Origin: Bacteroidetes bacterium GWF2_38_335
Lineage (GTDB): Bacteria > Bacteroidota > Bacteroidia > Bacteroidales > GWF2-38-335
Length of the DNA stretch: 64,000 nt
NCBI GenBank assembly: GCA_001769535.1
Contig: MEOH01000006.1
Span: forward strand, 1 to 64,000
Direction: 5' to 3'
The notes beneath the pieces were generated by a model. The model had not been told where the DNA came from and made no database searches. It saw nothing but the letters and a program-made list of their open reading frames with translations. Below are positions 17,801 to 26,640 of this stretch, one piece after another. A program made the translations under genes and the position numbers. Numbering within the stretch: the first letter of the stretch is position 1; every line of letters begins with the position of its first letter.

Positions 17801-18032
17801 TGAGGATGATGGGGTAGGGCGCGAAAAAGCCAGACAGATCAAGGAACAGAGAACGCAAACACATGTTTCAATGGGAACACGCATCACTGAATCAAGACTT
17901 AGTCTGATCAATTCATTGTACGGAAGCGACCTAAAAATAAAGTACGACGATTTGAAAGATGCTCAGGGTAATGGGGCCGGAACACGCGTAACCATTTATA
18001 TTTCACTTGTAAAACAATCAAAAAAACAATAA
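14841..18032 (+). CDS. Sensor histidine kinase with two beta-propellers (LytS-like)
   Basis: About 1063 residues. After a signal peptide (MTVNARKYLLLLFICLVTLA) come 14 Reg_prop blades of the type GxIWIGTxxGLxxxD, enough for two seven-bladed propellers. A Y_Y_Y domain (YRLSGVDNDWKYCNAERRF), one membrane helix at about 805-825, and a LytS-type kinase follow. The phospho-acceptor is H861 in MNPHFIFN; the N box reads VENAIKHG (N about 957) and the G box EDDGVGR. There is no DNA-binding domain. It should sense a periplasmic ligand or polymer and phosphorylate the LytTR regulator whose gene starts 1 bp after its stop. Confidence 0.9.
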   Translation: MTVNARKYLLLLFICLVTLAANAQINLGNIKVQKISSENKKLVKGLSQNSIYCILQDSKGYMWFGTWDGLNMYDGYNFRVFKAGMTEAYAKLSNQTIQSLFEDNEGLIWVGTSKGINSYNRKTGKFNSKFSIGNNDRDLLKDTIWCINQDNKGYIWLGTNFGLLRLNKKGGELSRIIHSDNDPNSLKDNSVLCIFKDNTGIFWIGSENGLDRFDPEKMKISSYTDVPEKNYSLKNIAVKSICEDDNGFIWVGTSKGLYKLHKENGIVEKYSVSEGNINGLSNDNISSLAFDPRNYLWIGTRGGGVNILDLNTQSFLFLNRDSKENVPSGNFISSIFIDHAGIVWVGTDFSGVSKVDIDAFRFVHFKKANDETGLNSEVAWGLCEDKQGKIWICTDAGMNIFDRKTLRFETLKKIPGNSNSLASNSARFAMCDSKGNIWIGTFDNGLDKYIPSEKRFIHYNIWSSETAKINNNTIWCVYECSKGYIWIGTNNGFHRLDPESNKIKTWVNDPENPKSLSNNTVFGVYEDESGILWLSTYKGVNKLDPKTGMIDRIVKGKAGKKSFELEGVFAVYKSADGLFWFSTIGGGLVKYDPQKNLYQIYDEKNGLSNNVVYCTLDDGLGNLWLTTNYGVSKFNMKSETFLNYDAEDGIQSNEFNGGSYLITHDGYFVIGGMGGFNIFNPKNVRKNLKIPPIVITSVKVFNEEIPLEVNDGSVIELSYDQNFISFEFSALDFTNPVKNKYAYRLSGVDNDWKYCNAERRFAEYKQLDPGTYTLTIIGSNNDGVWNRDGISVTIIIEPPWWQSWTFRILFFGGLSIIVFFILYSRYLGLKRKHEMELKVLEIEKQLFDHEKMALRLQMNPHFIFNTLNSIQYFILQNDKLSSNRYLSMFSKLMRITLDNSQYNTISLQDELSALQLYVELESLRFEERFDFKFIIDKSLELPDIKIPSMILQPYVENAIKHGLMNKSARGMLTIEIKNDNNKLICIVEDDGVGREKARQIKEQRTQTHVSMGTRITESRLSLINSLYGSDLKIKYDDLKDAQGNGAGTRVTIYISLVKQSKKQ

Positions 18033-18033
18033 T

Positions 18034-18786
18034 ATGCTTAAAGCTGTAATCATCGATGACGAACACAAAGCTGTAAAATCCATTCAGCTGATAGTTAAGG
18101 AATACTGCCATAATGTAACCATTGTTGGAGAAGCATACTCCGCTGTCGAAGGAATGCAGGTTATAAAAGAGACAAAACCCGATTTGGTTTTTTTGGATGT
18201 TGAAATGCCCCAGGGAAGCGGTTTTGAGATGCTTGAAAAAATGACCGAACGCGATTTTGACGTAATCTTCGTTACAGCATACAACCATTACGCAATAAAG
18301 GCAATAAAATTTTCTGCTGTTGATTACATACTTAAACCCATTGATATTTACGAATTGATTTCTGCGGTAAACCGTATTGATGACAAAAAGAAAAGCGGAA
18401 ACACCACCAAACCTGATTACAACGTTCTGTTGGAAAATGTCAAAACAGGAAATCCTGCAAAACTGGCCATTCCAATAACTGAAGGAATTGAGTTTGTTGA
18501 GCCGAAAAACATTCTTTACATTAATGCCGACCGCAGTTATTCGGAGATTTATTTTACCGACCGAAAAAAAATGTTGGTATCTAAAAGTCTGATGGAGATT
18601 GAGGAACTACTCAGCAGTCCCGGTTTTTTCAGAATCCATAAATCACATCTCATCAACCTTGAACATGTGAAAAAATTTATCCGCACCGACGGTGGATATG
18701 TTGAAATGTCGAATGGAGATAAGATCATGATATCCAGAAGAAAAAAGGATGAGTTTATTGAAGTAATGTCCCGATATACCAAATAA
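18034..18786 (+). CDS. LytTR-family response regulator
   Basis: 250 residues: a receiver domain (acidic pair D8-D9, phospho-acceptor D55 in LVFLDVEMP, T/A at VTAYNH, K in LKPID) and a C-terminal LytTR DNA-binding domain (FRIHKSHLINLEHVKKFIRT, MISRRKKDEF). It is coupled to the kinase gene with a 1-bp gap. Its target genes are not evident; LytTR sites are degenerate and none was identified. The YidD/TPR genes just upstream are the nearest candidates by position. Confidence 0.92.
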   Translation: MLKAVIIDDEHKAVKSIQLIVKEYCHNVTIVGEAYSAVEGMQVIKETKPDLVFLDVEMPQGSGFEMLEKMTERDFDVIFVTAYNHYAIKAIKFSAVDYILKPIDIYELISAVNRIDDKKKSGNTTKPDYNVLLENVKTGNPAKLAIPITEGIEFVEPKNILYINADRSYSEIYFTDRKKMLVSKSLMEIEELLSSPGFFRIHKSHLINLEHVKKFIRTDGGYVEMSNGDKIMISRRKKDEFIEVMSRYTK

Positions 18787-18814
18787 TACCGAAATGAATT
18801 ATAAAATAGTCCAT
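18787..18814. repeat. Dispersed 28-bp repeat, copy 2 (inverted)
   Basis: The exact reverse complement of 1243-1270. It starts at the stop codon of the LytTR gene and lies between two convergent genes, so it may contribute to transcription ending. Confidence 0.75.
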
Positions 18815-18845
18815 AGGCCAATTATTTTACAATTGTTATAAAATA

Positions 18846-20261
18846 TTAATCGGGGATGGCATTTTTATAATGCTCGAAAACTTCCAGTACTTCAGTGACA
18901 AAACTGCATATTACCCAGCCTTTGCAGTATCCGTACTTTACAACTTTATCGTTGTAATATTTGGGATTTGATTTCAAAAGCATGTATTTCTCCACATTTT
19001 CGTCCCATTTATTGGGGTCAGCACCATGTTTTTTTGCCAGCTTCCGGGCGTCTTCAACATGTCCCGGACCAATGGTATAGGCAGCCAGAATGAATTTTAT
19101 CAGTTCATTCTTGTCGGTAATGTCGGTGGCTGTATATTTATAAAGCCACTTGATGAATTTCATTCCGGCTTCAATGTTTTGCTCTGGGCTGGCCAGACTG
19201 TCAATGCCGTAATTAGCACCGGTTACAGGCATTATTTGCATCAATCCCATAGCTCCGGCCCATGAACGCACTGAGTTGTCAAATCGTGATTCGTGATAGA
19301 TAATTGAAGCAACCAGTCGCCAGTCCCATCCAATTATTTTGCTTTTCTCCTTTATAATCTCATCATATTCAGATATTTTACCACCTTTGACGCTGTAATA
19401 ATCGCTTTTTACAATGATTCTTGATTTTGGATTTCTGAAATACTTATCGTAGAGATTCTGGTATTTTTTTGTTTTTTTAAAATCCTTCATCCAGGTGTTT
19501 ATGCTTGTAATGAGTGAGTCAGAACCTTTTCTTACAACCCAGCAGAGATTTTTGGGTTCACTGAGAGCCAAACTGACATCCAGATCGGGGAAATAAGTTT
19601 GATTAACCAGTGCAACATTCTCATCACATACAGTATAATCAATTGTTCCTTCGGCTACCATTTCGATCAGTTGTTCGGTTGTATATTCAGAAGTATCAGA
19701 AATGATGAGGTCAATGGCTTCCTGGGCTTCAATTTCATAAAGGCGTTCCAGGTAAGAGGAATTTCTCTGAACATAAACCGTTTTTCCATCGAGTTTGGAA
19801 ATATCCCTGACTAATAGAGTATCCAGCGTCTTTTTTTTCATTTGCCGCCATCCTTCGGGTTTTTTCTGAATGAGCACCTCATGTGAAATGCTGTGCGGAA
19901 TAGAAAAGTCGAAATACAGGATTCTGTCGGCTGTTTCAGTCAGGTTGGCAGCAATCAGGTCACAATCCTTACTAAAAAGAGCATTGAATTTTTCAGCCAG
20001 ATTGTTGCTTGTTTTCAGCTCAAGGTCAAGTTCCATGTGGTTGGAATATTCTTTAAGCAACTCATATTGGAAGCCCATGGGCATTCCATTGTAAATGAAA
20101 TAATTGGTAGAGTTGTTATCGGAATAGGCAATTAGTTTTCCACGTTTGCGAATATCAAGGAGGTCATTGCATGAATAACAGGTTTCGGGTTCTTTTTCTG
20201 AACAGGCAGAAAAGAGGATCACGAAACAAAAAAAAGCAACAACACGAACTATTTTTATCAT
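18846..20261 (-). CDS. mltF: MltF-like membrane-bound lytic transglycosylase
   Basis: The protein (471 residues from MIKIVRVV) cleaves peptidoglycan non-hydrolytically. It has a lipobox (LFSAC, C20), a periplasmic solute-binding-like domain (about 35-280; DIRKRGKLIAYSDNN, GFQYELLKEY) and a C-terminal SLT domain. The SLT domain shows the catalytic glutamate E324 in YHESRFDNS and the motif AGAMGLMQIMP. This is the MltF order. The ATG at 20261 is preferred over 20291 because it places the signal sequence at the very N-terminus. It converges with the LytTR gene. Confidence 0.9.
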   Translation of the reverse strand: MIKIVRVVAFFCFVILFSACSEKEPETCYSCNDLLDIRKRGKLIAYSDNNSTNYFIYNGMPMGFQYELLKEYSNHMELDLELKTSNNLAEKFNALFSKDCDLIAANLTETADRILYFDFSIPHSISHEVLIQKKPEGWRQMKKKTLDTLLVRDISKLDGKTVYVQRNSSYLERLYEIEAQEAIDLIISDTSEYTTEQLIEMVAEGTIDYTVCDENVALVNQTYFPDLDVSLALSEPKNLCWVVRKGSDSLITSINTWMKDFKKTKKYQNLYDKYFRNPKSRIIVKSDYYSVKGGKISEYDEIIKEKSKIIGWDWRLVASIIYHESRFDNSVRSWAGAMGLMQIMPVTGANYGIDSLASPEQNIEAGMKFIKWLYKYTATDITDKNELIKFILAAYTIGPGHVEDARKLAKKHGADPNKWDENVEKYMLLKSNPKYYNDKVVKYGYCKGWVICSFVTEVLEVFEHYKNAIPD

Positions 20262-20403
20262 ATTCAAAAAGCAACATGAAAAGCACCGCAAGTTACAAAA
20301 AAATAAATTAATTATTTAACTCATTGATATTCAGGTTATATTAGAAAATAATCCAAAATTATTTTTTTTAAGCAAACAGTTTATGGATATAAATATTTTT
20401 ATT

Positions 20404-20411
20404 TATCTTTG
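20404..20411 (+). promoter_or_regulatory. -7 element of tRNA-His
   Basis: TATCTTTG fits TAnnTTTG exactly and ends 12 bp before the first tRNA base. A weak TTTA lies 20 bp upstream. Confidence 0.6.
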
Positions 20412-20423
20412 CATCCCTAACAT

Positions 20424-20498
20424 GGTGGATGTAGCTCAGTCGGTTAGAGCATCAGATTGTGGTTCTGAGGGTCGGCGGTTCGAGCCCGCTCTTCCACC
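20424..20498 (+). tRNA. tRNA-His (GTG)
   Basis: A complete cloverleaf: extra 5' G opposite C73 as expected for tRNA-His, acceptor GTGGATG / CTTCCAC with one U-U mismatch, D arm GCTC...GAGC, anticodon stem TCAGA/TCTGA with loop TTGTGGT (anticodon GTG at 20459-20461), and T arm GGCGG-TTCGAGC-CCGCT. CCA is not encoded. Confidence 0.95.
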
Positions 20499-20500
20499 CG

Positions 20501-20535
20501 AAAAAACCGGTCAGAAATGGCTGGTTTTTTTTTTA
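20501..20535 (+). terminator. Terminator of tRNA-His
   Basis: A 13-bp stem (20501-20513 with 20518-20530, two G-U pairs), loop GAAA, followed by a long T run. Confidence 0.85.
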
Positions 20536-20644
20536 TAAATTATGGAAATAAATTATTTTCATTTGGATTTTCCGGTTATCGATTAGTAATCTCATCAATT
20601 TTATAATAAATTCCTGATACAGTAAAAAAATGTAATTGCAATTT

Positions 20645-22513
20645 TCACTGATTATTTTTTATAAAACTGATTTTTAAATCATCAAAATACACGGGATCAG
20701 TTTCAGGATTAGTTATATAAATGTCTGTTTCTCTGTAAATCATATCCGTGGGTATTTCATACTCAAGTCTGAGCAGTTCCCATCCTTTGCTGTCTTTCAT
20801 AATTGGCGTAGTGTCGGAGACAAAAAAGATATTTTTTTCGCCAAAAATAACAATGCCACCTGTTTTTCCATATCTCCAAATTTCAACAATCAATGAATCA
20901 CCCTTTGAATATTTATAATTGCGATAAAGAAATGCAGATTGATTTTTATTATTAAGTTTTACGGAGATATTTCCAGATCTGGATTGTTCTTTGCTTAAGG
21001 CACTTACATTTTCCAAAAATATTTCAGGATTACTGGTTATGAATAGCTTTTCCCTGGTTATTTTTTCGGCATTACAAGTAAAGGAGTTTGTTTGGTTATC
21101 AGGAAAATAAAAATATCTCTGATAAAGAGTATTTGCAGATATTATTGAACATATTAATATAAAAGCAATAATAATTGGTTTTTTGAACTTTTCAATTTTT
21201 TCCCAGGAGTTGTAAAAAAGCATAAAAAGCAATGGGAAGGCGGGAATAAAATACCTGCCTTGTATGCTGATAATATAATCGCTTCCCACGCAATCCCAGG
21301 TTAGGTGCTGAGTAATGAATATCAGAAAAAATATTAAAAACAGCCCTAGAAACATTATGATTTTATGTTTTGGTTTTACTTTTATTTTATGGTCTTTATC
21401 GGCAAGTCCGACAAAAATGATTACAAAGTAAGACAGGTATATTAGCCAGTGGGGAAGAGGCGTGTCAAGCCATCCAAAAGTTCCAATATATCCCTCGGCA
21501 TACATGTCGAAGGATTTTTGAGTTGAGCTAAAAAAAACATCTAAAATGTATGTTCCATTGTCCAGAATATAAGCCAATTGTTTATGCATGTCGGCACATT
21601 TGACCAGAGTGATTCCATCCCTGAAATGTTCATTGTATTCATTGTATTGAATATAAAGTGAATTCATGGTTGATGACCAAACAAAAACACTAATAAAAGA
21701 AACAGCAAATAATAAACAGGTTTGAATGATGTATTTTTTCTTGCTGCCGAATTTTTTTCGGGGAATAATAAAATACAATAGAATGAGTGGAGTGTAAACA
21801 ACTTTTGATAATGCCAAAAATATTGATAAACCTATTATAAATACTAAGTGTCTGGTTTTTATTTCTGGTTGAGAGTAGGCTGCATTCAAAATAAAGGCAA
21901 TAAGGAAAAAAGATATTATATTGGTCATTACATCTGCACTTATTGAAGCATTGATAAAAAGTGACATTGGCAATAAGGCAACCAGTATGAAAAGCCATTT
22001 ATAAAACGGAATTATTCTGATTGCTAAAAAGATGCAAAAAACCCAGAAAAACAGTGTAAATATTCTGGTGCAGTAAAAAAGGTACAATGGTGGCAGATTA
22101 ACCGGTTTCAGCAAAAAAAGGATAAAAGCCTGTGGTAAATATGAAATTGGCGAATACATTGCTGTATTTGGTATGTCAACAAATTGTTTTTTTTCTGGAT
22201 TTAGTGGTATTTCAAGTGTTTCCCTGATAACCCGAAAACTCGTTTTTGTTAGGTTGTTCCAATATAAAGATGTAAAAGGCCCGGTTGTTTTAACGAGACT
22301 TTGGGGTACAAAAGCCACCAATCGGTTATCTATTTTTTCTGATATGAGATGGCCTTCTGATATCTGGTAAGCCCTGTAAAAATGATTGTTTTCATCAGGC
22401 GATTGAAATGGAGGAGTCAGAAATACAAACAGCAATCCAAAGATCAATGCAAAGAAAGCAAAGATTGATTCAGGTCTGATTTTGATAGATGCCAGCTTGT
22501 TTAACGCTCCCAT
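20645..22513 (-). CDS. DUF2142-family polytopic membrane protein
   Basis: 622 residues with about 11-12 hydrophobic segments. The first loop, PPFQSPDENNHFYRAYQISEGH, is the DUF2142 signature and resembles the catalytic loop of GT-C fold glycosyltransferases. A soluble C-terminal domain (about 480-620) is beta-rich (RSGNISVKLNNKNQSAFLYR...YFDDLKISF) like a carbohydrate-binding module. It is probably a lipid-linked sugar transferase acting on surface glycans; the substrate is unknown. It stands alone on the minus strand. Confidence 0.8.
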   Translation of the reverse strand: MGALNKLASIKIRPESIFAFFALIFGLLFVFLTPPFQSPDENNHFYRAYQISEGHLISEKIDNRLVAFVPQSLVKTTGPFTSLYWNNLTKTSFRVIRETLEIPLNPEKKQFVDIPNTAMYSPISYLPQAFILFLLKPVNLPPLYLFYCTRIFTLFFWVFCIFLAIRIIPFYKWLFILVALLPMSLFINASISADVMTNIISFFLIAFILNAAYSQPEIKTRHLVFIIGLSIFLALSKVVYTPLILLYFIIPRKKFGSKKKYIIQTCLLFAVSFISVFVWSSTMNSLYIQYNEYNEHFRDGITLVKCADMHKQLAYILDNGTYILDVFFSSTQKSFDMYAEGYIGTFGWLDTPLPHWLIYLSYFVIIFVGLADKDHKIKVKPKHKIIMFLGLFLIFFLIFITQHLTWDCVGSDYIISIQGRYFIPAFPLLFMLFYNSWEKIEKFKKPIIIAFILICSIISANTLYQRYFYFPDNQTNSFTCNAEKITREKLFITSNPEIFLENVSALSKEQSRSGNISVKLNNKNQSAFLYRNYKYSKGDSLIVEIWRYGKTGGIVIFGEKNIFFVSDTTPIMKDSKGWELLRLEYEIPTDMIYRETDIYITNPETDPVYFDDLKISFIKNNQ

Positions 22514-22763
22514 AAATTCAATAATAATTCTCTCAAAATTATTTCTAAATATAATTGAGTTTTATCCTGAATAAAACAATGAACACAATATTAAATTTAG
22601 AAAAAGAAAAGTTGATAACTAACAATTAACTCTTCAATTAATTCTGTACAAATATATAGACTTATCACCATTCTTTTTTACGAAACATAATATTGCAAAA
22701 CAGTTTTGTCATAAATTATTGCTATATATTGTTAACTAGCTTTACTTCATTGCTTCATTATTT

Positions 22764-22771
22764 TATCTTTG
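22764..22771 (+). promoter_or_regulatory. -7 element before the T9SS/gliding-type operon
   Basis: TATCTTTG is a perfect TAnnTTTG match, 26 bp upstream of the ATG at 22797. No clear -33 box. Confidence 0.5.
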
Positions 22772-22796
22772 AACCGGAACGAAACTTTGGACCTTT

Positions 22797-24125
22797 ATGA
22801 AAAAGATTTTATTTGCCCTGTTTACAGGATTTATTTTCCTGAATTCCGCTTTTGGCCAACTATCAGTTTCCTTTGCGGTTACTCATCCTACCTGCTCTGG
22901 TTACAATGATGGGGCCATTGATCTCAGTATTTCGGGAGGGACTTTGCCCTACACGATACTCTGGTATCATCAGTCTGACCTGATCTCTGCTGCCGAAGAT
23001 TTAAACGGATTGGTTCAGGGTGAATATATCGTTCAGGTTATTGACAGTGCCGGACTTACAATTATGGATACAGCCTGGTTGTTTCCTCCATACGAAATTT
23101 CGACCATCGACACCATTGCAGATGCTACCTGCTATAGCGGAAATGGTACCATTAACATCACTCCGTCGGGCGGAACCCCTTTTTACGTAGGAATTCTCAG
23201 TGAACTTTTGTGGGATCCTTATCTGCAGGAATATTACATTGATAGCACGCTCATGGATACTTTGATGACAAATATCGATACCACCTCGCTGATCTGGTCT
23301 GTTCCGGCCGGAAATTACATGGTTTTTATTGCGGACAACTCGGGCTTGGGGTGTGTTATTCAGAAATTTATAGTCATCAATCAGCCTTCTGCTCCACTCA
23401 CTTTTAACACCACTTTTGATAATGTGACCTGCAAGGGTGGCAGTGATGGCTGGATAACCATTGTGCCTGATGGTGGCACTCCTCCCTATACATACGCCTG
23501 GTCTGGAGGACAAACCACATCATCTATTACTGCCCAGGCAGCAGGAATCTACACTTTAACCGTGATAGACGCCAACAGCTGTTCCAAAACAGAATCCATT
23601 GAAATCGAAGAGCCTTTTCAGAGTCTTCTGATTTATGAGGATGTTGCCGACGTTTCATGCCGCGACAACCACGATGGTGCAGTAACAGTGACATTGATTG
23701 AAAATGCCCTGGCTCCTTATACTTATGCGTGGTCCAATGGAACATCAGCTTCTGAAATTACCGGGCTGGATGCCGGCACCTATTCAGTAACCATCACCGA
23801 TGCCAATAGCTGCCAAACCACTGAAACATATACTGTCGGATTAAATGATATTGATTGCATTGTAATTTACAATGTGGTAACTCCCGATGGAAATGGCAAA
23901 AATGATGTTTGGGAGATAAAAAATATTCACTTGTATCCCGATTGCAGTGTGGCAGTTTATAACCGTTGGGGAAAGCAGGTTTTTTCGTCCGATAAAGGAT
24001 ATGATAATTTATGGGATTGCACTTCCGACGGAAAACTTCTCGAAAGTGGCGATTACTATTATATTATCAATCTGAATTTTGGAAACTACCCGCCCTATAC
24101 AGGTCCGGTTAAAATTTTAAAGTAA
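22797..24125 (+). CDS. SprB-repeat protein with T9SS type B (CHU_C) sorting domain
   Basis: 442 residues. A signal peptide (MKKILFALFTGFIFLNSAFG) precedes about four SprB-type repeats, e.g. CKGGSDGWITIVPDGGTPPY and CRDNHDGAVTVTLIENALAP, each ending like GxYTLTVxDANSC. The C-terminus VVTPDGNGKNDVWEIKNIHL followed by VAVYNRWGKQVF is the type B sorting domain. Proteins of this kind are adhesin-like and are exported by T9SS with a PorP/SprF partner, which is the next gene (16 bp away). It is far shorter than the SprB gliding adhesin, so a motility role is not implied. Confidence 0.88.
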   Translation: MKKILFALFTGFIFLNSAFGQLSVSFAVTHPTCSGYNDGAIDLSISGGTLPYTILWYHQSDLISAAEDLNGLVQGEYIVQVIDSAGLTIMDTAWLFPPYEISTIDTIADATCYSGNGTINITPSGGTPFYVGILSELLWDPYLQEYYIDSTLMDTLMTNIDTTSLIWSVPAGNYMVFIADNSGLGCVIQKFIVINQPSAPLTFNTTFDNVTCKGGSDGWITIVPDGGTPPYTYAWSGGQTTSSITAQAAGIYTLTVIDANSCSKTESIEIEEPFQSLLIYEDVADVSCRDNHDGAVTVTLIENALAPYTYAWSNGTSASEITGLDAGTYSVTITDANSCQTTETYTVGLNDIDCIVIYNVVTPDGNGKNDVWEIKNIHLYPDCSVAVYNRWGKQVFSSDKGYDNLWDCTSDGKLLESGDYYYIINLNFGNYPPYTGPVKILK

Positions 24126-24141
24126 TTACTAAACAGAAAAA

Positions 24142-25056
24142 ATGAAACCCATGAAAAGGTCCTACATCATATCAACCATTATTTTCAGTATTCTCTGTTA
24201 TTATGCTGGTGCACAGCAGCTCAGCACATACAAGAATTACCATCTGAACCAGTATCTAAACAATCCTGCAGCAGCCGGAACCAAGCCATACATTTTCACA
24301 TCGCTGGCGTATTCTAAATACTGGTCAGGTTTTAACGGTTCGCCCAATCTGCAATCGTTTTCGGCTCATTCCATGGTGTCGGAACAGACTGCCCTTGGAG
24401 GGAAAGTGTTTTATGAAAACACCGGACTGAGTGGCCAGTTTGGAGCAGAGCTTACCTATGCCATGCATTTGAAAATGAACAGCAGTGGAACAAAGCTGGG
24501 ATTTGGACTTTCGGCAGTACTTTCACAGTACAGTTTATTTAAAGATCAGTTTATTATTAAAGATATTGATGATGAGGTTATTAATAATTCGGAAAATTCA
24601 GTTATTGTTCCGGATGCCGCTTTTGGCATGAGATTATATAAGGATAATGCCTATTATATTGACTTTTCGGTGTATCAGCTTTTGAACCGCAAAGTGGATT
24701 TTCTGGCAGATAACACACTTGAAAACAAAAGGAATATGCACTTGTATTTTGGTGGTGGATATCGTTTTACTGTCAATGAAAATTTCAAACTTGAACCTTC
24801 GGTTCTTTTTAAGATGTCGGGAGGGTATAATCAATTGGATGCCGGACTGAAAGCTGAGATAAAGGAAAAAATATACGTTGGATGTTATTACTCCACCAAT
24901 GATGCAATTGTTCCGTTTATTGGAATTGACAGCCGTACAGTTGCATTGGGATATTCCTACGGAATTGTTTCAGGTGATTTGGGAAATTACACCGGTGGCT
25001 CACACGAAATCATGATCATATTAAAATTAACCAATACACGCACCAGTCTTGATTAA
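24142..25056 (+). CDS. PorP/SprF-family outer-membrane protein
   Basis: 304 residues, starting with a signal peptide. The family hallmark is the early stretch YKNYHLNQYLNNPAAAGTKP, followed by a beta-barrel (LGGKVFYENTGLSGQFG; GYRFTVNENFKLEPSVLFK). Such proteins attach or export type B cargo, here most likely the product of the preceding gene. An ATG three codons in (24151) is an equally good start. The stop at 25056 is 1 bp before the next ATG, so the three genes form an operon. Confidence 0.9.
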   Translation: MKPMKRSYIISTIIFSILCYYAGAQQLSTYKNYHLNQYLNNPAAAGTKPYIFTSLAYSKYWSGFNGSPNLQSFSAHSMVSEQTALGGKVFYENTGLSGQFGAELTYAMHLKMNSSGTKLGFGLSAVLSQYSLFKDQFIIKDIDDEVINNSENSVIVPDAAFGMRLYKDNAYYIDFSVYQLLNRKVDFLADNTLENKRNMHLYFGGGYRFTVNENFKLEPSVLFKMSGGYNQLDAGLKAEIKEKIYVGCYYSTNDAIVPFIGIDSRTVALGYSYGIVSGDLGNYTGGSHEIMIILKLTNTRTSLD

Positions 25057-25057
25057 C

Positions 25058-26539
25058 ATGCGAATTGCAGCATTTATACTGACCTTGGTTTTGTTTATTC
25101 CGTTTGCGAATGCACAAAATGAACGGGATACCCTTGAGATAAAGGAAGCGCTTAATCTTAATGGTGAGGGAGATGATTATGGTCCGGTTTTCACCGATTC
25201 CGCGACACTGTTTTTCACATCATCGCGCAGAGACCCCAAAACAGAGAAGGTGATGAAAAACAATCACAATATTTGTGTTTCAACGGTTGAAAATGATGAA
25301 TTGTCTGCTCCAAACCAGGCATTTGGAATGGTTAATTCCGACAACCATGAAGCTGTGGCAGGAAGTTCGGATGACAGGCAAATACTATTTATTTACAAAG
25401 TTTTTAACGGAGGAGATATTTTTTGCATAAACAAAACAGGAGATAAATGGTCGATGCCCAAAAAGCTGCCGTTTAATTCGGCATATCATGAATCATCGGC
25501 AGTAAAATATGGTAACACCTATCTTTTTGTGAGCGACCGTCCCGGAGGCTTGGGTGGTCATGATATTTACAAACTAACAGAGGATGAGAACGGAAATTTT
25601 TCAAAACCAGAAAATGTAAGCGAATTGAACTCTGAAACAGATGAAAACCATCTTTCAATTTCAGGAGATGGAAAAACACTTTATTACTCATCAAAGGGTT
25701 TTTCATCCATGGGAGGGTACGATATTTTTATGTCAAAGCGGGTAGGGGATACCTGGTCGAAGCCTGTAAATATGGGCAGGATAATAAACTCAGGGCAAAA
25801 TGACATAACCCTTACGCGTGATGCAAATGGCAAATATTGGTTTGCTTCGGACAGACCATCAGAGACAAATGGCGGATATAATATTTATTGTGCCGAAGAA
25901 AAAAAGGTAAGGAAAACCATTCCGGTTATACTTGCCGGACTGGCGCCCATTGAGGAAAATGAAACAGGAAAAATTACCCAGTTAATTAATTCGGTGGAAC
26001 TTGAGGGATACAACCGTGATTTTCCGGCAAAAGTTATGGCAGATATATCAGGGGTAAAAGATTCTTTATCGGTATTTAAGGTCAAGGATTTGGCAATCAG
26101 TAGTAAGCTAAATCTTATTTCGGATCCTGAAAAGCAGGTCATTGATATAAGAATGTTGTATAAAAGAGTTGAAAATCTCACCCTGGATGAAGTAGAGGAG
26201 CAAATAGATTTTGAGCCCCGTTTTTATAAAGTTCAGGTAGGAACATTCACGCGGTTAAACAGCATTATTGAGTTTAACAAACTTTTTCCAAATTTGGGAG
26301 ACAAAGTGTTGATGATATCGAACAAGGATCATACCCGTTTTCTTTTACGAGAAACATGGGAAGAGATTGGACCGGCAGCCGAGATGCAGAAAAAATGTCT
26401 TTTTGAATGGGGCGCAGTGCCGGATACTTTTATTGGAGTTTACGACGGAAAAGGAAAGAGGATTATCATATATTTTGACAAGGAAAAGGAAAACTACATT
26501 TTACTGCGGCCGGAGGATCAGTTTGAGGATATTTTTTGA
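25058..26539 (+). CDS. PorE-like WD40/PD40 protein with SPOR-like C-terminus
   Basis: 493 residues from the ATG at 25058; a TTG 9 bp earlier is in frame but less likely. After a signal peptide (MRIAAFILTLVLFIPFANA) come PD40-type propeller blades (GPVFTDSATLFFTSSRRD; YLFVSDRPGGLGGHDIYKL; LYYSSKGFSSMGGYDIFMS). A C-terminal stretch RFYKVQVGTFTRLNSIIEFN looks SPOR-like. PorE-type proteins have a propeller with an OmpA domain that binds peptidoglycan; here a SPOR-like domain takes that place. It probably anchors the export unit of the two preceding genes to the cell wall. Confidence 0.8.
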   Translation: MRIAAFILTLVLFIPFANAQNERDTLEIKEALNLNGEGDDYGPVFTDSATLFFTSSRRDPKTEKVMKNNHNICVSTVENDELSAPNQAFGMVNSDNHEAVAGSSDDRQILFIYKVFNGGDIFCINKTGDKWSMPKKLPFNSAYHESSAVKYGNTYLFVSDRPGGLGGHDIYKLTEDENGNFSKPENVSELNSETDENHLSISGDGKTLYYSSKGFSSMGGYDIFMSKRVGDTWSKPVNMGRIINSGQNDITLTRDANGKYWFASDRPSETNGGYNIYCAEEKKVRKTIPVILAGLAPIEENETGKITQLINSVELEGYNRDFPAKVMADISGVKDSLSVFKVKDLAISSKLNLISDPEKQVIDIRMLYKRVENLTLDEVEEQIDFEPRFYKVQVGTFTRLNSIIEFNKLFPNLGDKVLMISNKDHTRFLLRETWEEIGPAAEMQKKCLFEWGAVPDTFIGVYDGKGKRIIIYFDKEKENYILLRPEDQFEDIF

Positions 26540-26540
26540 T

Positions 26541-26555
26541 ATGATGTATGATGTT
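26541..26555 (+). repeat. Left inverted repeat framing the four-helix-bundle gene
   Basis: ATGATGTATGATGTT, 2 bp after the preceding stop codon, is the exact reverse complement of 27011-27025. Confidence 0.8.
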
Positions 26556-26604
26556 GAAGATGTAATTTATTCAAATCATTTTTAATTAAACATATAATTA
26601 GTTA

Positions 26605-26612
26605 TATTTGCG
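26605..26612 (+). promoter_or_regulatory. -7 element of the four-helix-bundle gene
   Basis: TATATTTG lies 29 bp upstream of the ATG at 26641, inside the inverted-repeat frame, so the unit carries its own promoter. Confidence 0.5.
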
Positions 26613-26640
26613 AATATTCATTAATTTAATAACTAGTTAT

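Noticed and set aside
22797-26539. Gliding motility apparatus
   Set aside because: The SprB-repeat protein is short and no gld genes occur in the window; a cargo/PorP/PorE-type export unit is the safer reading.
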